This document shows positions 1-6,348 of a DNA stretch of 10,279 nucleotides, piece after piece. Every line of letters begins with the position of its first letter. Position 1 is the stretch's first letter. Location of the stretch: NCBI GenBank assembly GCA_020632575.1, contig JACKFH010000075.1, forward strand, positions 1 through 10,279. The letters run 5' to 3'. The notes beneath the pieces are model-generated. The model did not search any database, was not told the origin of the DNA, and was given only the letters and a program-made list of their open reading frames with translations. A program made the translations under genes and the position numbers. The DNA comes from Candidatus Omnitrophota bacterium. Its GTDB lineage: Bacteria > Hinthialibacterota > Hinthialibacteria > OLB16.

Positions 1-336
1 CTCTCGGTCGGAGAGCGTCAGCTGATCAGTTTCGCCCGTGCCATGGCTTTCGACCCCCAAATCCTGGTCTTGGATGAAGCCACCTCCAGCATCGATACGG
101 AGACCGAGCGGATTATCCAACACGCTGTCGAGCGACTGATGGAGGGACGGACCAGCCTAATTGTCGCCCACCGTCTCTCCACCATCCAGAACTGCGACCG
201 CATCCTCGTGTTCAACAAGGGCAAGATTGCCGAATCCGGGACGCATGAGGAACTATTGGCCCTCAATGGCCTGTACTACCGCCTCTACGAACTCCAATAC
301 AAGAGCCAGGAGATGGTGACCCCCACCGCTAAATGA
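1..336 (+). CDS. ABC exporter ATP-binding domain, C-terminal fragment (5' truncated)
   Basis: The reading frame is open from base 1, so the gene begins outside the window; only the last 111 residues are present. They are the second half of an ABC nucleotide-binding domain: signature motif LSVGERQ at fragment residues 1-7, Walker B ILVLDEA at 21-27 with its catalytic glutamate, D-loop SSID at 29-32, and the switch histidine in IVAHRLST with H at about 58. The LSVGxRQ signature followed by LISFARA is typical of bacterial fused exporters (MsbA/BmrCD/YheHI type), which have an N-terminal six-helix membrane domain and act as dimers that use ATP to export lipids, lipid-linked glycans or drugs. The membrane part is not visible, so the substrate cannot be read. 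The stop lies three bases before the next gene and all downstream genes concern glycan transfer, so a lipid or glycan exporter is plausible but inferred. ABC ATPase is near certain; exporter subfamily is likely. Confidence 0.93.
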   Translation, partial: LSVGERQLISFARAMAFDPQILVLDEATSSIDTETERIIQHAVERLMEGRTSLIVAHRLSTIQNCDRILVFNKGKIAESGTHEELLALNGLYYRLYELQYKSQEMVTPTAK

Positions 337-339
337 CCG

Positions 340-1020
340 ATGGACCCCAAAGATCGGATTCGGTTGGTGGTTTTCGCCAAGTTACCCAAGGAAGGTTTTG
401 TCAAATCCCGCCTAGCCCAATCGATCGGCGAACGGAAAGCCTGTGAATTGTATCGGACGTGGGTCCCTCCATTCATTGACCACTTGCTCCATAATCCTTC
501 AGAATTCTCGGTTGAGGTGACCCTCGCCGTGGAACCCGACTGGAACGCCGAGGACTCCCTAAGGGAGGCTCAGGAATGGATTCCCGGAGCGGTGGATTGG
601 ACTGTACAGGTGGGTGACGGTCTCGGAGAACGCTTGACCAATGCCTTCGAAGACCAATTTAACCAGGGCTGGAACCGAGTTTTTGCTCTCGGTACAGACT
701 CTCCCCACCTCTCGCTGCAATCGTTGAGTCCCTGCTTTCGTTGTCTTGAGAAAAGCGACATAGCTCTCGGCCCAACAGAGGATGGCGGATACTACACGAT
801 TGGGATGAAACGGCGGCCCGGCAAACTGTTTCGGAATATCCGATGGTCGACCGAATACACTCTCGCCGATACTAAAAAATCCGCCCAGAATCTCGGACTG
901 AGCGTGGGGACCGGGCCGATCTCATACGATCTCGACACTCTCGAGGATCTGAATCGTTTATTACGGGAGAGAGCGGTCGATAATTGGCGGGAGCTGGACG
1001 CCATTTTGAAAAAGGATTGA
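340..1020 (+). CDS. DUF2064 / TIGR04282-type glycosyltransferase (nucleotidyltransferase fold)
   Basis: A 226-residue soluble protein of the usual length for the DUF2064 family (rSAM/selenodomain-associated transferase 1, also named arsenosugar-biosynthesis glycosyltransferase in some databases). All family motifs are intact: N-terminal nucleotide-binding segment VVFAKLPKEGFVKSRL (10-25), GDGLGERL (92-99), the metal-site segment ALGTDSPHL (116-124), LGPTEDGGYYTIG (143-155), IRWSTEYTL (167-175) and the C-terminal DLDTLEDL (197-204). The fold is GT-A/MobA-like and probably binds a nucleotide-sugar; the true substrate of most members is not established. It starts three bases after the ABC gene with no clear Shine-Dalgarno, so it probably depends on translational coupling. 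The start is supported because the conserved block begins at residue 9. No radical-SAM or arsenic methyltransferase gene is in view. Two GT2 genes follow directly, which favours a glycan role here (inference). Confidence 0.88.
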   Translation: MDPKDRIRLVVFAKLPKEGFVKSRLAQSIGERKACELYRTWVPPFIDHLLHNPSEFSVEVTLAVEPDWNAEDSLREAQEWIPGAVDWTVQVGDGLGERLTNAFEDQFNQGWNRVFALGTDSPHLSLQSLSPCFRCLEKSDIALGPTEDGGYYTIGMKRRPGKLFRNIRWSTEYTLADTKKSAQNLGLSVGTGPISYDLDTLEDLNRLLRERAVDNWRELDAILKKD

Positions 1021-1024
1021 GTCG

Positions 1025-2518
1025 TTGGAATTCTTTGTATATCTCTACTTCGCATTGCTGTTCGGATTGTCGCTGCATGGCCTGCACATCTTGTGGCTGA
1101 TCTACCACCGCCTCCGCCACAAGCCAATTCCCGATCCCGACCCGGCTTCGGTCGATGATCCAAACCTTCCTACAGTGACCGTCCAACTGCCCATTTTTAA
1201 TGAAAAGCACGTGGTTCGACGCTTGATCGAGGCGGCCTGCCACCTCGATTACCCGCGCGAGAAACTTGAAATCCAAGTTCTCGACGATTCCACCGATGAG
1301 ACCCGCGAAATTGCTCTCGGCCTATGCGATCTCTATCGAAACCAAGGCCTTCACATTCGATACATCCACCGTGAGGACCGTCAGGACTACAAAGCGGGGG
1401 CCTTGGCTCAAGGTGAAAAGATCGCCGCAGGCGATTTGATCGCGATCTTCGACGCCGACTTCGTGCCAGCCAGCGACTTTCTGCTGAGGACCGTCCCATG
1501 CTTCAAAGACCCCAAAGTCGGCATGACCCAGGTCCGGTGGGGCCATTTGAACGAAGAGACCTCATTGTTAACCCGCCTTCAGGCGCTCTTCCTCGATGGA
1601 CATTTCGTTATGGAGAGCGAAACCCGGGACCGCGCCGGTCTCTTCCTGACCTTCAACGGGACCGCCGGGATCTGGCGGAAAACCTGTATCGAGGATGCCG
1701 GAGGGTGGGAGGGGGACACGCTGACTGAGGATCTCGATCTCTCCTACCGGGCTCAACTGAGCGGGTGGAAATTCCGATTCCTGAAAGGAACCCAGGCCCC
1801 CGCCGAACTCCCCGAGAGAGTTGACGCATTCAAATCGCAACAGGCCCGTTGGACCCGAGGACAAGTGGAGACATTGAACAAACTCGGCAAGGATTTTCTA
1901 TTTGGACCACTACCCCTTCGGGTGAAAATCGAGGCGTTCTTTCACCTCACCAGCCACTTGGTCTTTCCGGCGCTCGTGCTTCTCGCCTTGTGCGCCTATC
2001 CGGCGCTAAGCGTACGTTTGGAACAGTCCTGGATCAAACTCCTGACCATCGACTTTCCGCTTTATCTTCTCGGAGTTTTCTCAATCAATCTCTTTTACAT
2101 TTGGGGACAACTCTCGCTTCACCCGGACCGGCCCTCGAAGGTTCTTCGCATTCCAGGGCTTCTCTTCCTGGGGACCGGCTTGGCGGTTTCCAATGCCCTG
2201 GCGGTTCTCGACGCCTATTTCGGCCACCGTGACGCGGTTTTTGAACGGACCCCGAAAAGCGGGGGAGAAAAGTCTTCGCTCTACGCCACCATCCCCAGCC
2301 GGTCGCTCTGGTTAGAACTAGGCCTTGCCATCTACCTTGTCGGTTGCATTCTGATCGCCGCGATTCATGGGCTGTGGGCCTCGATTCCGTTTCTCGCAGT
2401 TTTCGCAATCGGATTCGGTGGCGTCGGCTATCAATCGCTCGTCGAACGGGTCGCCCAGAATCATCACTCAAAAAATTGGCCCCGCCTCGTCCGCCCAACC
2501 GGGAGAGCGAGAAGGTGA
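1025..2518 (+). CDS. Membrane GT2 glycosyltransferase, cellulose-synthase-like (CslA / CESA_CaSu_A2 type)
   Basis: A 497-residue processive-type family-2 glycosyltransferase of the inner membrane. The order is an N-terminal transmembrane helix (about 4-26), a cytoplasmic GT-A domain (50-290), then about five C-terminal helices (around 308-330, 340-362, 376-398, 430-450, 452-470). The D,D,D,QxxRW signature is complete: LDDSTD with D87/D88, FDADF (D143, D145), LTEDLDL (D236) and QQARW (272-276). NGTAGIWR and the TED region closely resemble bacterial relatives of plant glucomannan mannosyltransferase (CslA), so a beta-linked mannan or glucan is the likely product; the sugar cannot be read from sequence. 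The start is a TTG four bases after the previous stop. An AAAGGA site at 1011-1016, overlapping the end of the upstream gene, lies eight bases before it and decides the start. No PilZ or BcsB-like partner is in view. Family confident; exact polymer unknown. Confidence 0.92.
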   Translation: MEFFVYLYFALLFGLSLHGLHILWLIYHRLRHKPIPDPDPASVDDPNLPTVTVQLPIFNEKHVVRRLIEAACHLDYPREKLEIQVLDDSTDETREIALGLCDLYRNQGLHIRYIHREDRQDYKAGALAQGEKIAAGDLIAIFDADFVPASDFLLRTVPCFKDPKVGMTQVRWGHLNEETSLLTRLQALFLDGHFVMESETRDRAGLFLTFNGTAGIWRKTCIEDAGGWEGDTLTEDLDLSYRAQLSGWKFRFLKGTQAPAELPERVDAFKSQQARWTRGQVETLNKLGKDFLFGPLPLRVKIEAFFHLTSHLVFPALVLLALCAYPALSVRLEQSWIKLLTIDFPLYLLGVFSINLFYIWGQLSLHPDRPSKVLRIPGLLFLGTGLAVSNALAVLDAYFGHRDAVFERTPKSGGEKSSLYATIPSRSLWLELGLAIYLVGCILIAAIHGLWASIPFLAVFAIGFGGVGYQSLVERVAQNHHSKNWPRLVRPTGRARR

Positions 2519-3291
2519 ACGCCTCTCCAGCGCCGCCTGATCGACCCCGAGTCTCAGTTCTCATTCCCGCCCAAAATGAAGAGAAATCGATCGGCTTGGT
2601 GATTCAGGAAATCCCCAAGGATTGGGTTGATGAAATCATTGTCGCCGACAATGCGAGTACGGATCGAACCGCCGAGGTTGCGCAAGAAGCGGGCGCCAGA
2701 GTGGTTCATGAATCCACTCCCGGATATGGGGCGGCCTGCCTGGCGGCGATGAAAGCGATGAACCGGCCGGACATTGTGGTCTTCCTCGATGGGGATCACA
2801 GCGACTACCCCGAGGACCTTCCGAAACTCCTCGCGCCCATCTTAGAGAACCGCGCCGACTTGGTGATTGGATCCCGCACCCTCGGCTTGGCCGAGAAAGG
2901 CTCTCTCACCCCTCAGCAACGTTACGGAAACGCCCTGGCCACTCGGTTGATTCGATGGTTTTTCGGCGTTTCCTTTACAGATCTTGGCCCCTTCCGGGCG
3001 GTTCGCGCCGAAACTCTCAAGCGAATCGGCATGGTGGATCGTAATTACGGCTGGACTGTGGAAATGCAGGTCAAGGCCGCGCGGTTGGGAGTCCGCTGCA
3101 CCGAAATTCCGGTCCGATATCGAAAACGGATTGGAGTCTCCAAAATCAGCGGTACAGTGAGCGGGACGGTCAAAGCGGGAACCAAGATCCTCTGGACGAT
3201 TTTCAAATACTCCATCCTTCCAGCCGGCGCTCCCGCTCAACCCTCTAACGCGACTCTCCCGGAACGTTCCCAGACCGAGAATCGCGCCTGA
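2515..3291 (+). CDS. GT2 glycosyltransferase, dolichyl/polyprenyl-phosphate sugar synthase-like
   Basis: A 258-residue cytoplasmic family-2 enzyme that lacks clear C-terminal membrane helices. Motifs: VSVLIPAQNEE (13-23), ADNASTD (44-50), the metal-binding DGDHSDYPEDL (92-102), GSRTLG (119-124), LTPQQRYGN (131-139), FTDLGPFRAVR (154-164), GWTVEMQVKA (179-188) and YRKRIGVSKISGT (202-214). This set marks a widespread bacterial subgroup related to dolichyl-phosphate mannose/glucose synthase, which moves a sugar from a nucleotide donor to a polyprenyl phosphate or similar acceptor. The chosen start is GTG at 2515, overlapping the preceding stop as GTGA, with a GGGAGAG site at 2501-2507 seven bases upstream. 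An in-frame ATG at 2344 would add 57 residues wholly inside the upstream gene and is unlikely. The C-terminal 25 residues are proline-rich and non-conserved in appearance. Family confident; acceptor unknown. Confidence 0.9.
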   Translation: MNASPAPPDRPRVSVLIPAQNEEKSIGLVIQEIPKDWVDEIIVADNASTDRTAEVAQEAGARVVHESTPGYGAACLAAMKAMNRPDIVVFLDGDHSDYPEDLPKLLAPILENRADLVIGSRTLGLAEKGSLTPQQRYGNALATRLIRWFFGVSFTDLGPFRAVRAETLKRIGMVDRNYGWTVEMQVKAARLGVRCTEIPVRYRKRIGVSKISGTVSGTVKAGTKILWTIFKYSILPAGAPAQPSNATLPERSQTENRA

Positions 3292-3294
3292 AAC

Positions 3295-4227
3295 TTATCG
3301 ATATTTCCCCGCGGTCTCCTGAATGGACGCGAAATCGGTGAGAGATTCGCAAGGCCAGTCCGGATTGAATTTGGCGAAGAGTCCTTGAAGCACCTTGCCC
3401 GGACCCGCCTCAATACATGCCTCAACACCTTCCCCCTTCAGAAACTCCATTGTCTCGACCCAACGCACAGGTGAAACCAGCTGTTTTGCAAGTTGGACCT
3501 TGATTGCCGATGGGTCTGCCTCTGGTTTCGCGGTGTTGTTGGAGACAAAGGGGATCTTTGGGGGGGCGAAATCGACTTCCTCGATCGCCTCCTCCAATTG
3601 CACCCTTGCTTCTGTCATCAGGGCGGAGTGAAACGCCCCTGAGACGCTCAAGGGGAGGACTCTTTTGGCCCCCTTCTCCTTGAGCACGGATTGGGCTTCT
3701 TCGATCATCTCACGAGTCCCGCTAATCACTGTTTGATCGGGCGAATTGTAGCCCGCCACGGAGAGGATTCCCTCTCCGTTCGATTCGATCTCAGCACAGG
3801 ATGCTTCGATCACTACGCGATCCAACCGGATCACCGCCGCCATCGTTCCGGGATGGGCCGCCGCAGTTTCGGCCATCGCGTCCGCCCGGGCCTGCACCAA
3901 TTGAAGTCCGGATTCGAAATCGAACACCCCGGCCGCGTAAAGCGCGGCGTATTCGCCCACACTGTGACCGGCCACAAACCCAGGCTCAACCCCCTCTTCT
4001 TTGAGCAGCGCCGAAGCCATGCAGCTTACCACATAAATCGCCGGTTGCTGGTTGCGAGTGTCCGTGAGATCCACCTCCGGCCCCTCAAAGCAAGTTTTCT
4101 TCAAGTCGCGTCCCAAGACCTCATTGGCCCGATCCATATACTTCGCGGCGATATTGCTCGATTCAGCCCAGGATCTTCCCATTCCAACGAATTGACTGGC
4201 CTGACCGGGGAATACAAATGCAATCAT
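3295..4227 (-). CDS. fabD: Malonyl-CoA:acyl carrier protein transacylase
   Basis: A 310-residue protein of full length for FabD, which transfers malonyl from CoA to acyl carrier protein to supply fatty-acid elongation in the cytoplasm. Conserved features: FPGQASQ at 6-12 (oxyanion glutamine Q9), NQQPAIYV (59-66), nucleophile serine S89 in GHSVGEYAAL, R114 in VQARADAM (binds the malonyl carboxylate), catalytic H200 in SGAFHSALM, VSNNTAKP (228-235) and Q249 in KQLVSPVRW. All active-site positions are present. ATG 4227 is preceded by a GGGAGG site (4239-4234 on this strand) at good spacing. Unlike the common fabH-fabD-fabG-acpP cluster, it stands alone: it is convergent with the GT2 gene three bases away and divergent from the ankyrin gene. 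A trans-acyltransferase of a polyketide cluster is an alternative, but no PKS gene is in view, so housekeeping FabD is favoured. Confidence 0.95.
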   Translation of the reverse strand: MIAFVFPGQASQFVGMGRSWAESSNIAAKYMDRANEVLGRDLKKTCFEGPEVDLTDTRNQQPAIYVVSCMASALLKEEGVEPGFVAGHSVGEYAALYAAGVFDFESGLQLVQARADAMAETAAAHPGTMAAVIRLDRVVIEASCAEIESNGEGILSVAGYNSPDQTVISGTREMIEEAQSVLKEKGAKRVLPLSVSGAFHSALMTEARVQLEEAIEEVDFAPPKIPFVSNNTAKPEADPSAIKVQLAKQLVSPVRWVETMEFLKGEGVEACIEAGPGKVLQGLFAKFNPDWPCESLTDFASIQETAGKYR

Positions 4228-4283
4228 GACAAACCTCCCACTAGGATTCCGTGACCTTTAATCCACGGATCGCGCAAAGGTCT

Positions 4284-4311
4284 ACTCTATTCGCCTTGGA
4301 TTCGCAGTCAA
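4284..4311 (-). promoter_or_regulatory. Candidate sigma-70-type promoter of fabD
   Basis: On the minus strand TTGACT (4311-4306; five of six matches to the -35 consensus) is followed after 16 bp by TAGAGT (4289-4284; four of six to the -10 consensus). Transcription would begin near 4277, leaving a leader of about 50 bases before the fabD ribosome binding site and ATG. It is the best pair seen in this gap, but it rests on motif matching alone. Confidence 0.4.
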
Positions 4312-4406
4312 GAAATGCCGGTGGAAAACACCAGATCTTGGCGGATTCTCACGGTTCTCCTGGAACGAATAATGGCAAAACTCAGAGAATTCGTCGTTTA
4401 TTTCAA

Positions 4407-4422
4407 TGGCACACCCCCTGCT
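4407..4422 (+). promoter_or_regulatory. Candidate sigma-54 (-24/-12) promoter of the ankyrin gene
   Basis: TGGCAC at 4407-4412 and TGCT at 4419-4422 give the invariant GG (4408-4409) and GC (4420-4421) separated by exactly ten bases, as sigma-54 promoters require. Against the consensus TGGCACG-N4-TTGCW there are two mismatches: A for G after TGGCAC, and C for the first T of the -12 box. Transcription would start near 4433, about 57 bases before the ATG. No enhancer-binding-protein site was recognised upstream. This rests on motif inspection only. Confidence 0.42.
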
Positions 4423-4477
4423 TATCAAATCTTTAACGGGCATTTGGCGAATACGCCTTCAATAAACACGGTTCCAT

Positions 4478-4483
4478 AGGAGG
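4478..4483 (+). promoter_or_regulatory. Strong ribosome binding site of the ankyrin gene
   Basis: AGGAGG, a perfect Shine-Dalgarno core, lies six bases before the ATG at 4490. It fixes the start codon and predicts efficient translation, in contrast to the weak sites of many neighbouring genes. Confidence 0.8.
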
Positions 4484-4489
4484 CTCTCA

Positions 4490-4804
4490 ATGCATCTGGA
4501 TAAAAGTGCGGATCTGCTGGTGGATGAGGATTTACTCCTCCTGGCTGCACGGAAAGGTCACCTCGTTTCAGTCCACGAACTGATCGAGGAGGGAATGAAT
4601 GTGAATGTGTCGGACGACACCGGTCGGACCCCGCTCATTCACGCGGCCGAGAAAGGCCATGTCGAAGTGGTTCGGGAATTATTGGAGGCTGGAGCGGACA
4701 TCTGGTCCCTCACTCGGAATGGCATGACAGCGGATATTCTCGCCGCCTCTGAAGAGGTCCGACAGATTTTACGAGAGGCGATGGCCGCTCGTTCGAAGGG
4801 TTAG
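4490..4804 (+). CDS. Small ankyrin-repeat protein
   Basis: A 104-residue acidic, apparently cytoplasmic protein without signal peptide or membrane helix. It is made almost wholly of ankyrin repeats: a degenerate first repeat at about 12-43 (LLLLAARKGHLVSVHELIEEG), a near-consensus second repeat at 44-76 (GRTPLIHAAEKGH, then VVRELLEAGAD) and a shortened capping repeat at 77-96. Such proteins bind partner proteins; no enzymatic domain is present and the partner is unknown. It is its own transcription unit: divergent from fabD, with a candidate sigma-54 promoter upstream, a perfect Shine-Dalgarno and a strong terminator 33 bases after the stop. Neighbours give no direct hint of a partner. The fold is confident; the function cannot be named. 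Confidence 0.87.
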   Translation: MHLDKSADLLVDEDLLLLAARKGHLVSVHELIEEGMNVNVSDDTGRTPLIHAAEKGHVEVVRELLEAGADIWSLTRNGMTADILAASEEVRQILREAMAARSKG

Positions 4805-4837
4805 AAAGACTCCTGCAGCCGACAGGTTGGTTTTGGG

Positions 4838-4871
4838 CCCGGCAGTCTCCTGATTGCCGGGTGTTTTTTTT
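4838..4871 (+). terminator. Strong intrinsic terminator after the ankyrin gene
   Basis: CCCGGCAGTC (4838-4847) pairs with GATTGCCGGG (4852-4861) to form a 10-bp stem with one G-U wobble and a four-base TCCT loop. Two bases later comes a run of eight T (4864-4871). This is a textbook rho-independent terminator on the plus strand. It separates the ankyrin gene from the hydrolase gene, which must therefore have its own promoter. Confidence 0.93.
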
Positions 4872-4939
4872 CGAATGCTCGACCGCTGGTTTCCATGGCG
4901 CGGAGTCTACACAGGGAAAAGCCATCCGTTTTGGTTTAC

Positions 4940-4963
4940 CATCTCACCATAATTTGTGAGATG
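4940..4963 (+). promoter_or_regulatory. 24-bp palindrome before the hydrolase gene (operator or leader hairpin)
   Basis: CATCTCAC (4940-4947) and GTGAGATG (4956-4963) are perfect inverted repeats of 8 bp around an AT-rich 8-base centre. The centre includes CATAAT (4948-4953), a possible -10 element, although no convincing -35 box sits 16-18 bp upstream. The right arm ends on the first base of the GAGGAG ribosome binding site (4963-4968). The site could be an operator for a dimeric repressor or activator covering the promoter or, if transcribed, a hairpin limiting access to the ribosome binding site. The symmetry is certain; the role is inferred. Confidence 0.5.
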
Positions 4964-4977
4964 AGGAGCGCGAACGA

Positions 4978-6348
4978 ATGAACCATTGCGGTGAAGACCA
5001 CTCATGTCGGTTGCCCCGTACGGGAAGAGTTCGGGGTACAATCGCCTTGTGTCTTTTGGTAGCCGGCTCCAACTTATTGGAGGCGAAGGAGGTACAGAGA
5101 ATCTACGCCGGACCCCGTCTCGGCCAGATCATTCGAGATCCCAATCATCTCCAGTGGCTAATGCACAAAGGCGGTCATCACGTTTTCATCTGCGGACCGG
5201 GTGATCCGGAAGGTTTCTTGTACCTGGGGCAACGAAAGGGAGATGGGACACGGGATGGCAACCAAATCGAATTGATTGAAAAACTCATCGAGCATGGGGG
5301 GAACTGTATTTACCTCCAGACGCTCCGCGGATTCGACGCGAATGGCGATGGGAAAAAGGACGGGGGAGGAGATGGAGCGGTGGATGAAAATCCTTTCATT
5401 GACGGCGATCCTCGTAAGGGAATCGACCCCAGGATCCTCAACCAATGGGAAGAGTGGTTCACTCGCATGGATGACGCGGGCATTTTGATTTACCTGTTCA
5501 TCCACGATGACTCTGTCCGCAAACCTTGGTCCTATCAACCGGGCGCGGTCGACCCCGACGAAAAGGCGTATGTCGAGACCATTGTCAACCGTTTCAAGCA
5601 TCACCTAAATCTGATCTGGGTGGTCGGCGAAGAGCATGACGACGCTGACTATGTGAACGACATCGCCGCGATCATCGCCGAGGCGGATGAGTTCGATCAC
5701 TTAATTGGCAACCACCACAACTCCAGCATTCCGTTCAAGACCTGGCGAGAGGGTGGATTCCTGAATCACCACGCCATGCAGTTCACAGCATCCACCGACG
5801 AGGTTCACGCTGTAGCGATTGAGGCGCGGCGATTGGGCGAGGAATCCGGTCGGAATGGAAACGGCTTCATGACCATCTACAGCGAGTCGACCGGGTCTCA
5901 GGGCAATGACGTCAATGACACTCGCCACTACAATTGGAACATCGCCATGGCGGGTGTCATGCCGATGCGACTTGGAATGGACATTGAAAACACGCCCACC
6001 CAGGCGCTCGAACAGTGTCGCATTCTCCAAAAGTTCTTTGAGCGAACCGATTTTTACGCCATGGCGAATCACGACGAACTCGCTCTCGCGGGTTCTCGGT
6101 TTGTTCTCGCCAATCCCGGAAGAAGCTACATTGTGTATAGCGACGATCCGAATAATCCGATCGGACTCAAAGATCCGCCTTCGGGATTATATGACCTATT
6201 GTGGGTCGATTGCGTGTCAGGAACGATGACTGAACAAAATGAGGTCTTGATTTCAGGTGGAAACGCGACCTGGGAACGACCGGAAACCATCGGGAAGGAA
6301 TGTGCGGTCTGGGTGCGGCGGACAGGGAATGGGACTACGCGTGAATGA
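4978..6348 (+). CDS. Exported glycoside-hydrolase-like TIM-barrel protein with C-terminal collagen-binding-2-like domain
   Basis: A 456-residue protein. Residues 1-20 are a long arginine-containing N-region, 21-36 a hydrophobic stretch ending in LEA|KE, so a signal peptide cut near 36 is likely; no good lipobox is seen. The body resembles clan GH-A barrels of the DUF4038/apiosidase-like group: LGQ and HGGNCIYLQ early strands, WVVGEEHDD with E218/E219 as candidate acid/base, and MTIYSEST with E303 as candidate nucleophile. A calcium-loop-like insert follows an early strand: DANGDGKKD at 120-128 and a second aspartate/glycine stretch to about 144. The last 80 residues (SYIVYSDD, then YDLLWVDCVSGT and AVWVRR) resemble the beta-sandwich 'putative collagen-binding' domain often appended to such hydrolases. 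The substrate is unknown; a plant or algal glycan or the host's own polymer are both possible. GAGGAG lies nine bases before the ATG. The 3' end overlaps the opposing GT4 gene by 14 bp. Confidence 0.75.
   Translation: MNHCGEDHSCRLPRTGRVRGTIALCLLVAGSNLLEAKEVQRIYAGPRLGQIIRDPNHLQWLMHKGGHHVFICGPGDPEGFLYLGQRKGDGTRDGNQIELIEKLIEHGGNCIYLQTLRGFDANGDGKKDGGGDGAVDENPFIDGDPRKGIDPRILNQWEEWFTRMDDAGILIYLFIHDDSVRKPWSYQPGAVDPDEKAYVETIVNRFKHHLNLIWVVGEEHDDADYVNDIAAIIAEADEFDHLIGNHHNSSIPFKTWREGGFLNHHAMQFTASTDEVHAVAIEARRLGEESGRNGNGFMTIYSESTGSQGNDVNDTRHYNWNIAMAGVMPMRLGMDIENTPTQALEQCRILQKFFERTDFYAMANHDELALAGSRFVLANPGRSYIVYSDDPNNPIGLKDPPSGLYDLLWVDCVSGTMTEQNEVLISGGNATWERPETIGKECAVWVRRTGNGTTRE

Noticed and set aside
2344..2514. 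In-frame ATG extension of the second GT2 gene by 57 residues
   Set aside because: It lies wholly inside the upstream GT2 gene, encodes arginine-rich out-of-frame-like sequence, and a GTG start with a ribosome binding site and GTGA overlap sits just before the conserved domain.
3556..3566. Run of seven G in fabD as a possible quadruplex or slippage site
   Set aside because: A single G-run without partner runs nearby, and the fabD frame continues intact through it.
4251..4436. Possible 61-residue gene starting at GTG in the fabD-ankyrin gap
   Set aside because: It has no ribosome binding site and no recognisable family or regular composition, and it covers both candidate promoters.
4446..4457. 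GGCG-AATA-CGCC mini-hairpin in the ankyrin leader
   Set aside because: Only a 4-bp stem that does not extend; expected by chance.
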